Origin: Pterobdella sp. o SKG-2022
Taxonomy: Eukaryota; Annelida; Clitellata; Hirudinida; Piscicolidae
DNA length: 64,000 nucleotides
Direction of reading: 5' to 3'
Assembly (NCBI GenBank): GCA_964035795.1
Contig: OZ038325.1
Location: forward strand, 3,375,777 to 3,439,776
Every line of letters starts with the position of its first letter. The stretch's first letter is position 1. The notes beneath the pieces were generated by a model. That model made no database searches. It worked only from the letters and a program-made list of their open reading frames with translations, and was not told where the DNA came from. A program made the position numbers and the translations under genes. Shown here in pieces: positions 44,180-56,129 of this stretch.

Positions 44180-47100
44180 CTAATTAACTTTCTTGAAGTG
44201 TTTCGAATGAATATTTTCAAAAGCTATTTCTTTCATAATCTTTTCATTTGTTTCATTAATCTTTACAGTTTCAACAGTAGATTTTTGTACTGGAAAGACA
44301 ACAGCGGTGAAAAGTGCAGCTAGAATGATGAAGTGACAAAAATGGAGGTTGGCAGACGAGAAATCAGTCGATGGATATGTGTTCCATGACATCTCAATCA
44401 GTCCCAAAAATACTAATCTGTAGACATTTAAAAATTTGAAAGTACATTTTGAACAGTATTTACTTTTAATTTCATTATGCAAAAGGCATTATAAAGGTTT
44501 AAAAATTTATAATTATTATATATCAAAACAGCACTATTTTTCCCTATTTAATTTTTGTTAACACGATTAAAAATTTGAAAAAAAATTTTATTTAATAAAA
44601 TTAAAATTATTATCATATTCATGCAGCATGAGAACCTGAGAGAACTGGAAAAGTTAACCGTCCACAGGATGTGATGTAACGTGTGGAAATACCACACATA
44701 GAACTGGTAATGTAACGAACGACTGAACGCCATTCCGATGAAATTACTCACGAATAACAGTGTTACTATGTTGTTAGATGTTAACAATGAGTTGTTTAGA
44801 AAGCTTGTTTCAGCTTTGTCGTTGTTGGTTATTGTTTTCGAAAGGACTGAAACGTCATTTTGGTTGATTATGGGATGGTTGTTGAGCTTTGAGGCCTGGG
44901 ACCTTTTGGAGAACAACTGTGACATGTAAATGATGAGGCCACCATACTTCCTGGAAACAAATAGGCTCATTAACGTTGAATAGTATTACTGATTAACTAT
45001 AACACCATTGAAAATAAATATAACCCAATCAACATTATCAACTATATTATCCTTAACCATAATATTGTCAAAATTATTATTACTATTAGCTATATCATTA
45101 TAGCTATAATACCTGATCCAATAAAAGTAGAAGAAGGCAGAAAGGGTGGTGAGATGGAGGGCAAAAAGAAGTAGGTGGAAACGCCTATCCAAAAAAGTCT
45201 CCTCATCTATAAACCTTTGTAGTGTATCGGGTGGGTAAGTTGATAGAGATGGATGGATATGAAAGTGGAGTGATAATATAAGAGATGAATAGATATATAG
45301 ATGAAGAAAAAGCCGAAAAATATATAAAGAAAAAAATATACGATATGACTAAGGTATATATACAGATAAAACAAACAAAAAGTAAAAAGAACACACACAA
45401 ACGTACCTCCAGTTTACAGTCCACTTAAAAAGGAACTGCCTGGAGAACTCGAAGGCCCTGTGAAGATATCCAATGGGGTTGGTGAGAAGAAAGGGAGCTC
45501 CAAACAGAACCTGAAATGGCGGAGCCATTATGGGGTTGTGGGTTTAGTTCACAAATGATTAATTTCTACTAAAAAGTTTCAATTTTTTTTATTTGATGGG
45601 AATTTATTGAATAAAAAAATTTTCTTCAGCAAATAAAAAAATTTTCTTAAAACCTTGCACTTTTTCTTCTCTACTTAGTTTTAAAACTTAGTTATTGCAT
45701 AATTTTATTATAACTAAAACAATAAGCGTTATTAATAAAAAAAGCCATAAGTTTGATTTTATTAGAGATCAATAAATGTTCGATATATTCAATTAAATTT
45801 CAACGAAAATAACTTTTAATTCGATTTATAGTCATCATTATTATTAATATTCAATCTATGCTTGTATAGAAACAACGGTAAAACGATGAAGAGGAATATC
45901 ATTATAAAACTGCAATAATATTAAGCACACATACTTGTATGAGAACACAGAGACACAAATGCAGTATGGCGTGCAGCACTGAGAACCTGGCCAACAGCAG
46001 AAGGAGAAGGGCTGGAGCAAATAAAAGCAGGTTCATCTTCACTGAGACAGATATGCTGGCAAAATTTGATGAGTTGAAAGAGGCAAAAAATATTTTTTTA
46101 AAAACTACGAAAAAAGTTATAAACAAACTAAAATAGGTCTAGCAGCAAACCCACACACTCGCCTCCAAACCACTGACCAATAAAAACACCCTCCGCTCAA
46201 CCTGAACAGAACACAAGCAAGAGTCCACCGATGGGAGAGCATACAGCAAACAGACAGGTAGAAGATGGTCATGGCAAAAGGGTCGTTGAAGAGCCTCAAG
46301 ACATAGATGGAATGGATGCGATATGAAGCACAACACATGAAGAAGAAGACGTAAGGAGGCACCTGGGTGATTGTAGGGAAAATAACTGAGTGATTATAGA
46401 GAAAAATTAGATTAAATTATAATTAAAATATTATTTAAATAATTAATGATAGAATTCTTAAATTAATCTTTTGTGAATATAATAATAATGATGCTTACAA
46501 TCTAGAGTAATATTCAAAAGCATGAAACATGTACTATGCGGTGGAAGCAAGGGCATGTTCAATTGAGCACTTCTGCTCCAAAAACTTTCTATGGATATAC
46601 AAAAAAAACAAATGCCCTTAATCCCCAGCAGCTTTTGAATGGGCAAAGGGTGCTAAGAATGCTTGGGCTTTCTTTTTTTTCTTCTTGTTCTTTTGGGAGG
46701 TTTTTTCTTTTTGGTAGTTTTAATATAGGATCATTAAATGTGAAGAGTATGGAGTTGTGTGAAGTGTTGAAGAGGGAGGTTGGTATTTGCTGTATCCAAA
46801 AAGTGAAGAAGAGAGGTATGGGTTCGAAATTTTTAGGTAGTTTAGACAGAAGATCAAAAATGATTGTCTGGTAATGAAGATAAGATAGGTGGTGTAGAAA
46901 TATTAATTAGAGGATTTAAGTACGAATGTTGTGGAAATAAATAGGATATCAAATAAAGGTAATGGCGCTAATGCCCTACAAAATGGAAGATCCATGAGTG
47001 AAAAGGAAAATTTATATGAAAAGATGGCTAGATGGTGTGAAGTGTAAAAATGAAATGAAGTTTTGATTTGTTTAAGAGATTTCAATGAACACATTGGCAA

Positions 47101-49918
47101 AGAGGTTCATGGGTTTAAAGGTGTTCATGGAGGTTTTGGAATAATCAAGAGAAACTTGGAAAGTAGATTGCTGTTAAAATTTTGTGTTGAAAAGGCTATA
47201 AATAATATCCATATTAGATTATACTGCTGTAGGCGTCCCAATAGCTGGGGTATATAGCAGTCGGCTAATGAAAGCCATTTTTAGTTGGGACAAAGTTTTC
47301 ATAGAACTGCCAGCCCAAGCTAACGTCCAACTTGAAACTATCGGATTTCAAGAACCGCCGTTCCCACACTTGGACAGTTTGCCTTGCCGTTGTTAATAAA
47401 GAATGATCCTCCACCAAGCCAAATAACAACGATACCAGGATATCAGTTTGTCGATACCTGTTACCGAAGTCTACTGTTATCCAGGTTATAACAAGAAAGC
47501 AGTCTCAAATTGGAGACGCTGTCTTCGGTGCAGTTTAACGTCATGCCCAGGACCAAATTTGTGTAAGTAATAGTTGGTTTGAGAAGAAAGAAAGAAGGTT
47601 ACTTTTTATGGAGCCATTTGCTTTGAACCAAGTGGAAAGAGCACTAGGGATCATGATGGATGGCAAAGCCAGTGGACCAACTGGAATTGTCAGAGCACCT
47701 AGCTGCCTCTCCACATAGGAAGCAAGTTATATTGCAAATAGCAAATAAAATCCTCGATGACTGGAGGACGAGTAATTATAAAGAGAAAGGTAGCGTTATG
47801 GACTGTGCGACCTATCAAGGTGTAAAGCTTCTAGAGCATGGTTTGAAAGTGGTGGAAAGGTTGTTGGAGAAGAGATTAAGAAGGTTAGTGGAAGTTGACT
47901 AAATGCAATTTGGTTTATGTCTGGAAGAAGCACAGTGGACGCTATTTTTATTTTCAAGAAAATGCAAAAAAGCTACCTTGAGAAGAGAAGGAAGCTTTTT
48001 ATCTGCTTTGTTGATTTAAAGATTGCTTTTGATAGAGTGCCAAGAAAGGTGATTGTATGGGCGCTAAGGAAAAAAATTCAATTTGGTTTTATGCTTGCAA
48101 AAACAAAAACGTGAGTTCAGGTTGGAGGTGGGCATTCGGCAATAGTGCTGGATGTATTGTCTTAAGATAAAAGAAAAGGTGCTCTATAGGAATTGCTTTA
48201 TGCAGATGAGTTGGTTTTGATGGCAGAGACTATGGAAGAACTGGAAAAACGATACATGCATTGGAAGGAACCTTTTAAAGAAAAAGGACTAAAGGTTAAT
48301 CTTGATTAGACAAAGGTCATGAAGTGTGGTAGTTGCCGTCTTGACTAAAATTGATCCATGTGGTACGTGTGGTAAGAGGCTAAGGTAAATTGTGTGAAGT
48401 GCAACACTAGTAAGTGTGTTCATGCGCAGTATTCTAAGATAAAGAGTTTCTTGTAGAGTAAATAAAAGTTTTTAATGCAGTTTGTATGAATGATTTGATT
48501 AAGAAATGTCGAAATGTTTTAGATGTTTGTCTGAGTGAGTTGGAGAGGGTAAATAATTTTTGTTCCCGTGGTAGGCCAGCAAAAACTTGGTTGAGTTGCA
48601 TTGAAAAGGATATGAAATCCAATGACCTGGAAAATGTGGATCTACTCAATAGAGCTGAGTGGAGAAAGTGTATTAGCTGACTGCTGTATACCCCAGCTAC
48701 TGGGACGTCTAAAGAAGTATAATCTAATATGAGTATTATCTAGGTGACAATATGAATGGTGGAGGAGGAAGTGAACTAGCTGTTACACAAAGAATAGGAC
48801 TGGACTGGAAGGCATTCAACAGTATGGCATCTATGTTATGTAGTAAAAAACACACATGGAATATCAAGAGACAAATTTATGGAACATGTGTGAGGCTTGT
48901 CATAAAAAAAAGCCTAGAAACTTTGGTTGTAAGATCTGTTGAAGAGAGTGTCCCATAGGAAAGTTAAAGAGGATGACTACAATAGAATGATGGTGATGAT
49001 AAATTACTTTTTGCATTATGTGATGAAACATTACAGATAATTAATACAATAGATGACTAACGTAATATTAGACATTACACCAGAAATAATACTACAATAC
49101 CTTCTTCACTTTGTAGTAAATGTAGAAGATTGACAGTAATGTTAACTGGTACAGGCCAGCAAAGATGTACTGAGCAAATCTAACATGAGCACCCCTATTT
49201 GTGAAATAGTACAACACACTAAATATGTACACAAAGCCTGCCGGGTATCTGTGTTGGAGTTATTAAATGATTTTTTTTGCTCTAGGTTTCTATGCTTAAT
49301 GTAGTTTTATAGCACCTATCAAACTTAATCTCAGCCTAAAACTGTTGAAGTAGTTGAATAAAAATAAATTCATGATGATTTTAAGAATAAAGTTTTCTCA
49401 TTTAAAATATAAGCTGCGGTATCATTTGATTTGACTAAAAAGCTTATCTCACACCAAAGGGCCTGTGTCTCCTTGGAGGCGAGTGTAATCTGTGGTGCCA
49501 TTAAGGAAGCCTTCAACTTCCTGCATGTAAGCCTTCCAGTCTATTTCTGTGTCTGGGGGTTCAGTGTGATGTTTGTTGATTGAAAAATATAGAAATATTG
49601 GTAAAATGGCTATGTTGGATAGTGATAATGAAATGATATGTGGAAAAACTATGAAAAACAACGTTGGTAGTTTAATAAATTATATAGTAAACTTCACTCA
49701 CATTTGATGTTTTGGATCACAAAAAAATTAACGAAAATTTCTAAAAAAAATAACAATATAAAAACAAAAAGACATCTTTCTGGATTCAATAATAAATCCC
49801 TTAAAAAGCTGATGCTCACGTTTTTCCAAATCCTTTTAATAAGCGAAAAAAAAGCCATATTTTCAGAGTGGAAGTTCACGCCTACCATAGAAAGCATAAG
49901 GGTTTTTCCACTGACCAA
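44180..49918 (-). CDS. ALG3: ALG3, Dol-P-Man:Man5GlcNAc2-PP-dolichol alpha-1,3-mannosyltransferase, 9 exons
   Basis: This multi-pass ER membrane enzyme adds the first lumenal mannose (from dolichol-phosphate mannose) to the lipid-linked Man5 precursor of N-glycans. Exons: 49918-49702, 49552-49453, 49248-49101, 46362-46202, 46055-45935, 45510-45407, 45214-45113, 44950-44636, 44417-44180. Every junction is GT/AG and phases match, giving 501 residues from the first ATG or 481 from the ATG at 49858 (human 438). The second start (MAFFSL) fits the family length better. Family blocks are [93 protein letters not shown] and [14 protein letters not shown]. The third intron is 2.7 kb and holds LINE debris; the others are short. 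It stops 227 bp upstream of the TBC1D32 start on the same strand. Confidence 0.97.
47211..48730. repeat. Inverted repeat pair of about 60 bp inside the LINE
   Basis: 47211-47270 (ATATTAGATTATACTGCTGT..., CCCAATAGCTGGGGTATA) is the reverse complement, with few changes, of 48671-48730. The right copy immediately follows a LINE C-terminal stop codon. The left copy looks like the same 3' end in the opposite direction. Confidence 0.88.
47265..47565. repeat. Dispersed repeat R, copy 2
   Basis: Matches 4625-4935 along most of its length, with the shared blocks CACACTTGGACAGTTTGCCT, AACAACGATACCAGGATATC and TCGGTGCAGTTTAACGTCAT. It interrupts the LINE endonuclease-to-RT region in ALG3 intron 3. Confidence 0.82.
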
Positions 49919-50066
49919 TAGGATTTGAGCAGAAAAATACGAAAGACGACTGAAGGTCTTTTTGCTGATCTATATTTTTAAATATCCACAATGTAAACTA
50001 AAATTTATTTCTGCTCGTTTTAATTTGGTTTAAAAATATGGATAGTTCCGATTATATAATATAACG

Positions 50067-50797
50067 GGCACTTCGCGCTCACACTAAAAACATTGAATAG
50101 CTTTAAACGCGAGCTTATAGTTGATGAACCAATCATAAAACTTCAAAAAAATTGTGAAAGTACTGAAATAATCATTTTTTTTACATTCGTATTTGAATAA
50201 AACTATTTTTTTTGTTGTTGGAAAAAAAAATATCTATTCCACTTCATTGAACATTATACTTAAGAAAATTTTAAGAACATTCTGATACATTAAAGAAGTT
50301 TCATGATTAAAAAAAATAACCTTTTTTAATTAACAAAGTTTTTCATACAATTTATAATTATTTTTTATATTTAGACATGAATATTTTCAAGAAAAAAAAA
50401 CTTAAAAAAGTTCCAAGCTGCGAAGCATTGCTTTAAGATTAACCAATCAGCTATGTACCAATCATATGGTTTGTTTAGAATTTTGTTAAAATTTATCATT
50501 TATTGTTTTTTCCTAGAATTAAAATTATGCACAATGAGTATTTTTCTATTTAAAAAACCTCAAATTTGGATTTTCAACGCTGATAAGTCAATCCAAATGT
50601 ATGCAAATCACTTTTCATGTATCATAATGTTTGAATATTCATGGATTGTACAAAAAACTTTGTTAGTTGATAAATGTTAGTTTTTTTTCATAAAACTTCT
50701 AAAAATGATTATTTCAGTACTTTCACAATTTTTTTAGGAGTTCATAAACTATAGGCTCGCTATTCATAACTCTTTGCCTGATCGTGAAGTGCCTTTA
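50067..50797. mobile_element. Foldback element with long imperfect inverted repeats
   Basis: The left end GGGCACTTCGCGCTCAC and following sequence are mirrored on the right (ends ...GATCGTGAAGTGCC). The arm core TTGTGAAAGTACTGAAATAA is at about 50152-50171, with its reverse complement at about 50712-50731. Further inside, TAACAAAGTTTTTCATACAA (50331) mirrors a segment near 50660. No transposase frame is present. It lies about 150 bp upstream of the first ALG3 exon. Confidence 0.75.
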
Positions 50798-51116
50798 AAA
50801 AAACTAACATTTTTCAACTAACAAAGCCTATGATTGGTACAATCTGCTCACTCCTTAAAACAGATAAGCAAGCGCATTGCCGCTTGGAACTGCTTCATAT
50901 AATATATCATAAAAAATTATAAAATATAGTTTCAACAATTTTTTCATGAAAGAAATTTGCAGTTCAACTCCCAAAGTTTATCTCGGCTTTTGTTAATATT
51001 TAATGTTCCAATAGGTATTTTATTAAAATTGTATTAAACTTCATTTGAGAAATTTGTAAAAGTGAAACTGAAATTTCCTGTTTATAATTTTTTAATAAAA
51101 TGAAGTGTCAAAAAAA

Positions 51117-51207
51117 TGTTCATCCGCCAAGCCAAATGACAATGATACCAAAGTATCAGTTTATCGATACCTTCTACCGAAATCTACTGATATCCAAGTT
51201 ATATCAT
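51117..51207. repeat. Dispersed repeat R, copy 3 (partial)
   Basis: CATCCGCCAAGCCAAATGAC through ACTGATATCCAAGTTATATC matches the central part of the copies at 4795-4870 and 47400-47490. The corresponding direct-repeat unit at 53260-53320 lacks it, so it was probably inserted. Confidence 0.78.
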
Positions 51208-51289
51208 TTTATCATATATGAAATTTATTCTGAAAACTTTAAACTGTTTTATATCTTCTGTAAGAGTTCCGTCATATTAGGACTTTTAA

Positions 51290-53205
51290 CCCGTTTGTGC
51301 ACAAAAGCTGATGACATACATTTTTTATAGAAACTTCTGTTACTACCTCAAAACAACCATATGAAATCACAGAAAAAACAGATTTTACTTTCGGCAAAAA
51401 ATAAGCGAAATGCAGGGTGATCTCATATGAGGTCAATGGGCACAGGTGTTAGCAAATGGGCTTTAATCGCCTAGCATTAAAAAAAGTAGTTTTAAGAATT
51501 TAATTCACTTTAATTTGATTTTAAAGACCAAAATCAAAAATATTTCAAATTTATATATTTATACGTAATTAAAATTTTTCAAAGTTTTAAAAAAATATTT
51601 TTTTTTCAAAATTATTAAAGATTTTTTACTGTTTGTTTTAATATTCAAATAAAAGAAAACGAAATTTCAAATATAATAACCGAAAAACTCATCAAATTCT
51701 TTAAAAATAAAAATTCTCATTTTTATTTAATCAAAGCTACGCTCAAAGTAACCGTGAATTTTTCCAAATTGTCCATGGTCTAGCGGTGCTTATTTTGGCA
51801 TCTTCTTTGTTCGTTTCTAGTTGTTATCATATGTCCTTGAAGATTGAAACGGGCATCATTGGGAACTTTTGGAGGCCTTGAACAGCTGTTTTTTTTGATT
51901 TGTTGTTGTCTAAATGCAGAGTTTTTAAAGTAGAATCGACTAATTGTTCTTCTAAATGTGAGCAAATCCGTTTTTGGGCTTGCGTATCACTTTTCTCATT
52001 TGACCAATTACAGATTATCTAAGAGTTCATTACTGCCATATCTAGTATTCTTGTAAATATTGGCCACAACCATTTTTAGCCTTTATTGTTGTGGCATATT
52101 TGCTTGCCCATCAACCGTTCTTATCCACTCCACGCATTTTTGAGCTAAATTTTTCAAATGCATTAAGCCGTGGAATTAAACTTTTGATTATAATTCATTT
52201 TTTCAATAAGTTACTTCATGAATAAGTTCAACTGCATCATAATTTTTTCCAACGTTTACCACAGTATTATCTAGCCACTTAACAATTAAAGTTTTTTCAT
52301 TGGTATCGAAACTATAGCTGTGAGTGCCTCTTTTTTGCTTATTCATTGTTTTTTTATCGGTCAAAGGGCCTTTTCTTAACCTGTTATCTTTTATATTCCC
52401 TGATGCTCGGAAATCAAAAATTTTTAGATGAGCTAATAATGGATAACTTGTGAAAAAGTTGTCAAAAAATACAGTGTGCGATTGGATTTCTTCTACCGCA
52501 TCCAACGTATTCAGAAAAACTTTTGTCCTAGTTGTAGGTTTTTGCGTTGATGCGATAATTTTTTACCACAATACAGATCAAAGTTAGAGCAATAGCTTGA
52601 AGAACCGCACAATGCCCAAAATTTGTAGCCAAATATATTTGGCTTTCCCCTTATAAACTGTTTGAGTGCATGGTGTACGAAGTATTTTATGAAATTTTGT
52701 ATCACTCAATTATAAATAGAAACTAATATTTACAAAAAGTTTTTTTTCATTTATTTTACTAATTTATTCATTTTTTGTAATAGTCACCTTTCTAAAATTG
52801 AAATTCCACTAGTTATAATGTATTTTATGTAAAACGCCCATTTGCTAACACTTGTGCCCATTGATCTCATATGAGATCAGCAACTTTAAATGCCTTTAAT
52901 TCTGTTAATTTTACATGTATCTCAAGTTTTAAAACTTTAAAAGATAACTTAAAAATATTTTATTATTTTCTAAAATGAAAATAAATTATTATGCCTTAAT
53001 TAAATGTTTTTCGATAAACGCCCATAAAAGTGAAATTTGGACAATTTTAAGCTTAAATATCACAAAATTCAAGAAAAATGAATTCAATATTAAAGATACA
53101 ACCCTAGTTTTAAAAAATTAATTGGATTTGGATAAATATTAACCAATACTTAGTAAAACTGTTAGATGTGAGTGATCTCATATGAGATCAATGGGCACAA
53201 ACGGG
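51290..53205 (-). mobile_element. piggyBac element, complete ends, dead transposase
   Basis: Ends CCCGTTTGTGC (51290) and GCACAAACGGG (to 53205) are inverted and flanked by TTAA on both sides (51286-51289, 53206-53209), the piggyBac insertion signature. Minus-strand transposase pieces are GKPNIFGYKFWALCGSS (about 52650), the DDE strand VFFDNFFTSYPLL (about 52470), DNRLRKGPLTDKKTMNK, RGTHSYSF, IVKWLDNTVV, and a degraded C-terminal Cys/His tail (51965-51780). The N-terminal third is missing and stops occur. An 18-bp palindrome TGATCTCATATGAGATCA lies near the ends. Confidence 0.93.
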
Positions 53206-53939
53206 TTAACAATCTTTTATATTGTAAAGAAAAGTTTGAAAGTGAAATTTTCTGTTTATAATTTCTCGATGAAATGAAAAGTTTTGTACCTAAGTTTGAA
53301 AAAAGTGTTTCATTTTATCATATTGAAATTTATTTTGAAAAATTTAAACTGTTTCATATCTTCTGTAGGAGTTCCATCATATTTGAGCTTTTAATAATCC
53401 TTTATATTAATATTACTATTTCACTGAATTTATTCTCAAATTAAATGGCTGCTAAGATTTTGCTCCAATTGTTTAAAGTATAAACAAGAGGCAAATGGTG
53501 ACAAATGAAAACTGTGGAAATGTTCAATGTGATTAAAAGAATCAACACAGTAATGGGAAAATCACATGGGCTTGTGAAAAAGAGGAAGAAAAAAAGTTGA
53601 AATTTAATAAATAAATAATCATTTTCATCAGAAAAAATTTTTATATTTATAAACTTGTTCATTCAACACCCAATGAGGTGATAATGCTTGATCATCCAAA
53701 AAAAATTTGAAATTTGTTCATGTGATATTTAAAAAAACTTCAATAATTTATTTTAAATAAATTCTTTAAACACCTTATAGTAGTTATACAATAAAAGCAC
53801 TGAAAAAGATTCAATAAATTTTTCGTAAGCTTTTGTCCAACATCCACAATTGCATGTCTAACAAGTTCGATTAATAATAATAGTGAATACCGTTTTAAGG
53901 GTATCTTGATAGTGCTGAGTAGGCTAGTATCAATTCTTC

Positions 53940-54610
53940 CTCGTTTTTTTTGACATGTATCACTGCTGCCTCTAATCTTCTTAATTCTTTCCTTTCCTTT
54001 AAACCTCAAATCCTTTCTGTTGCTTCTTCTTGTTTCTACCACCTACGTCGCATCAGACAGATCTCTTCTTATCTTGATGATGCCTCTTTTAAGATTCTTT
54101 TCTGCTCTCTTGTTCTCTCCCGTTTTGACTACTGCAACTCTTCATACTATGAACTTCCTAAATCTACCTTCTCACCAAAGCCTTCAACTCTGCTGCACGC
54201 TTGGTCTCTCATTTTCTCAATCTCTCTTTCTTTTATTGATCCTCACTGACCACCTCTTCACTTTCGCTCTTTCTTCAAAATCTTTTCTTTTATGCATAAA
54301 ATCTCTCATTCTACTTCATCTTCCTATCTTTCTAACCTTTTATTACCTCCTAAACGCGCTGGCCTACGGTTCTCCACCCGCTCTCAGCTCTTCGCTATCT
54401 CTCTCTCTCATTTCTACGTTAAAACGGTTTTTTTTGTGGTCCATCTCTCTGGAACTCTTTTTCTTTGTATCTTAAATCTTTTCTCTATCTTATTTTTTTT
54501 AAAGCCTTGAAAGCCTACTTTGTCAAGCAGTTCATAGCAGAGCGCCTCTGAACGATGCGGAAGAAGCGCTATACAAGTCTCTCATTATTATTATATTATT
54601 ATTAACGGCA
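53940..54610 (+). mobile_element. L2/CR1-like LINE 3' end
   Basis: The thumb and C-terminus spread over two to three frames: CFYHLRRIRQISSYLDD, FKILFCSLVLSRFDYCNS, PSYLSNLL-like text at 54310, KALKAYFVKQF at 54500. The 3' end GAAGCGCTATACAAGTCT followed by ATT repeats (to 54603) is the usual L2-type tail. It is 5'-truncated and frameshifted. Confidence 0.85.
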
Positions 54611-54689
54611 AAACTGGACTAAACCCGTCAACCTGTAAAACAACTACGTTTGTCACAAAAGAAAACCCTCTTCGTTCGTACTGACTGAG

Positions 54690-55200
54690 TTCTGTGCCAT
54701 TTAAAGAAAGTTCACTAGCTTTGAGTCTTCAAGCGTGCATATGTTCTTCATAATCTTAAAAATTCCAATGTTCTGCAAACCTACATCATCTTTTCCTCAC
54801 TATTGCAGACATAAAAATCGTGTTTCTAAACAGCTCTTTTATGGTGGGATGCTGCTTCCATGACTTTTTTATCACAGCTCTCAAATTTCCCGTATATCAA
54901 GACTTTTTAGCAATTTTTTGTTAAAGTTCAGGTAGCTGATCCATTTAGCAAAAGTAACTCCACTACATCTTTAAAAAACTTATTTCAAGCTTGTCACTTA
55001 TTAAACTCTATTAAGTTTGTTCAGAGCATTCCAAGCCTTCTCGACCCGTTGGAGAAATTTTACTTCCCAAGTATATGAAGTCATTTAGTTCCTCAATCTT
55101 GTTTCCATTGATAGATGTCACGGAACCTGTTTCTTTGAAGCTGATGACTTCTATCCTGTTTATGTTGACAACCAAACCAATATAAGAATTCAAGAACTAG
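54690..55200 (-). mobile_element. LINE thumb fragment
   Basis: The minus strand at 55193-55011 reads INRIEVISF and GNKIEELNDFIYLGSKISPT, the RT thumb motif (KTE-x-M-x-F...F-x-Y-L-G-S). Downstream to about 54690 only broken remnants remain. Confidence 0.65.
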
Positions 55201-56000
55201 AAGGATACTTTCTACACTCTTCATTTTGTCTGCAATTATATTTTATAAAAAACATAAAAAACTCAATCAACACAACGGTAGCTTTGTTTGCAAAAAAATG
55301 TTTTTCAGGTCATTTTCAGAAGGGCTCCAAGTATGGCAGTTGTATGTTAAAATTGGTCTTTCATAAAGTGTATATATTTTAATTCTCTTGTTCAACCTAC
55401 TTTTTATCGGTGTCAAAAATTGATAATGATGATTAGCTGTTATATTTGTTTTTTATATTCGTTCTTCAATTTCTAGTGTATTTATGATTTTATTTAAGTT
55501 TGTCTGTGGCCGACGAGTGATGCAGTCGCAAGGATCTTTCGAGCCCTCTAATAAACTTTAAAGAACTACAAATGGTCTTTGTTGACTGAAAAAGTGTTCG
55601 ATAGCATAGAGATTCTCAATAGGCTCAGTTCGCAAGACATCAGTAAAACATGAAGTGGACTCAGTGGAAGTGAGTTTGGTTGTGAAGAAGCGGTGTAAAT
55701 TGATGTCTGTTGTTGTTTATAGGAACACTGGGGTGAACAATATGAATATATTATATTCAAGGGTTTTATAAATTAAAATAACGTTTTCTTTATCAATATT
55801 TTATTGCATCAAATGTTTCAAGATTTTTTATCAAAAAAAAGTGGTCTGCACTACTAGAATTATTTTAGCTTAATAAGTGAAACTCATGGAAATTTTTATA
55901 ATTTCTAATAAGTAATTTATGATTCTTGATCTTTGGTAATTTTTTCCTTTATATTTGACTATTTTAGCGTGCAAATTCAGATAGATAAGTTTTAATTCAA
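55201..56000. other. AT-rich spacer without recognisable feature
   Basis: I see no coding signal, RNA gene or clear repeat here, apart from T- and A-rich stretches. Confidence 0.6.
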
Positions 56001-56129
56001 TTATTTCAAAATGGAAGTTATTTCATCGAAAAATGGCAAATCCTTACTACTTTTTAAAGGATTTTCATACAATTTGGTAAAATCCTTAACACTGTCTACA
56101 AGAAGATTGTGGAGATTTCAAATTGGTGT

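Larger units (their letters stand above)
46680..48960 (+). mobile_element. LINE with zinc insert, scrambled, in ALG3 intron
   Basis: EN remnants at 46717-47190 ([33 protein letters not shown]) are interrupted by an insertion at about 47211-47565. RT pieces follow at 47610-48240 ([41 protein letters not shown]). A Cys-rich zinc insert is at 48355-48450. The C-terminal block ([28 protein letters not shown]) is at 48470-48680. Thumb ([20 protein letters not shown]) comes only afterwards, at 48735-48960, out of the normal order. It is sense-opposed to ALG3. Confidence 0.8.
51060..53400. repeat. About 200-bp direct repeat flanking the piggyBac element
   Basis: The segment 51212-51289 (TTTAAACTGTTTTATATCTT, TGTAAGAGTTCCGTCATATT) recurs at 53318-53400. 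The preceding AAGTGAAA...CTGTTTATAAT of 51060-51090 recurs at 53238-53262. This suggests an older tandem duplication with piggyBac at the junction and repeat R inside the first unit. Confidence 0.75.
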
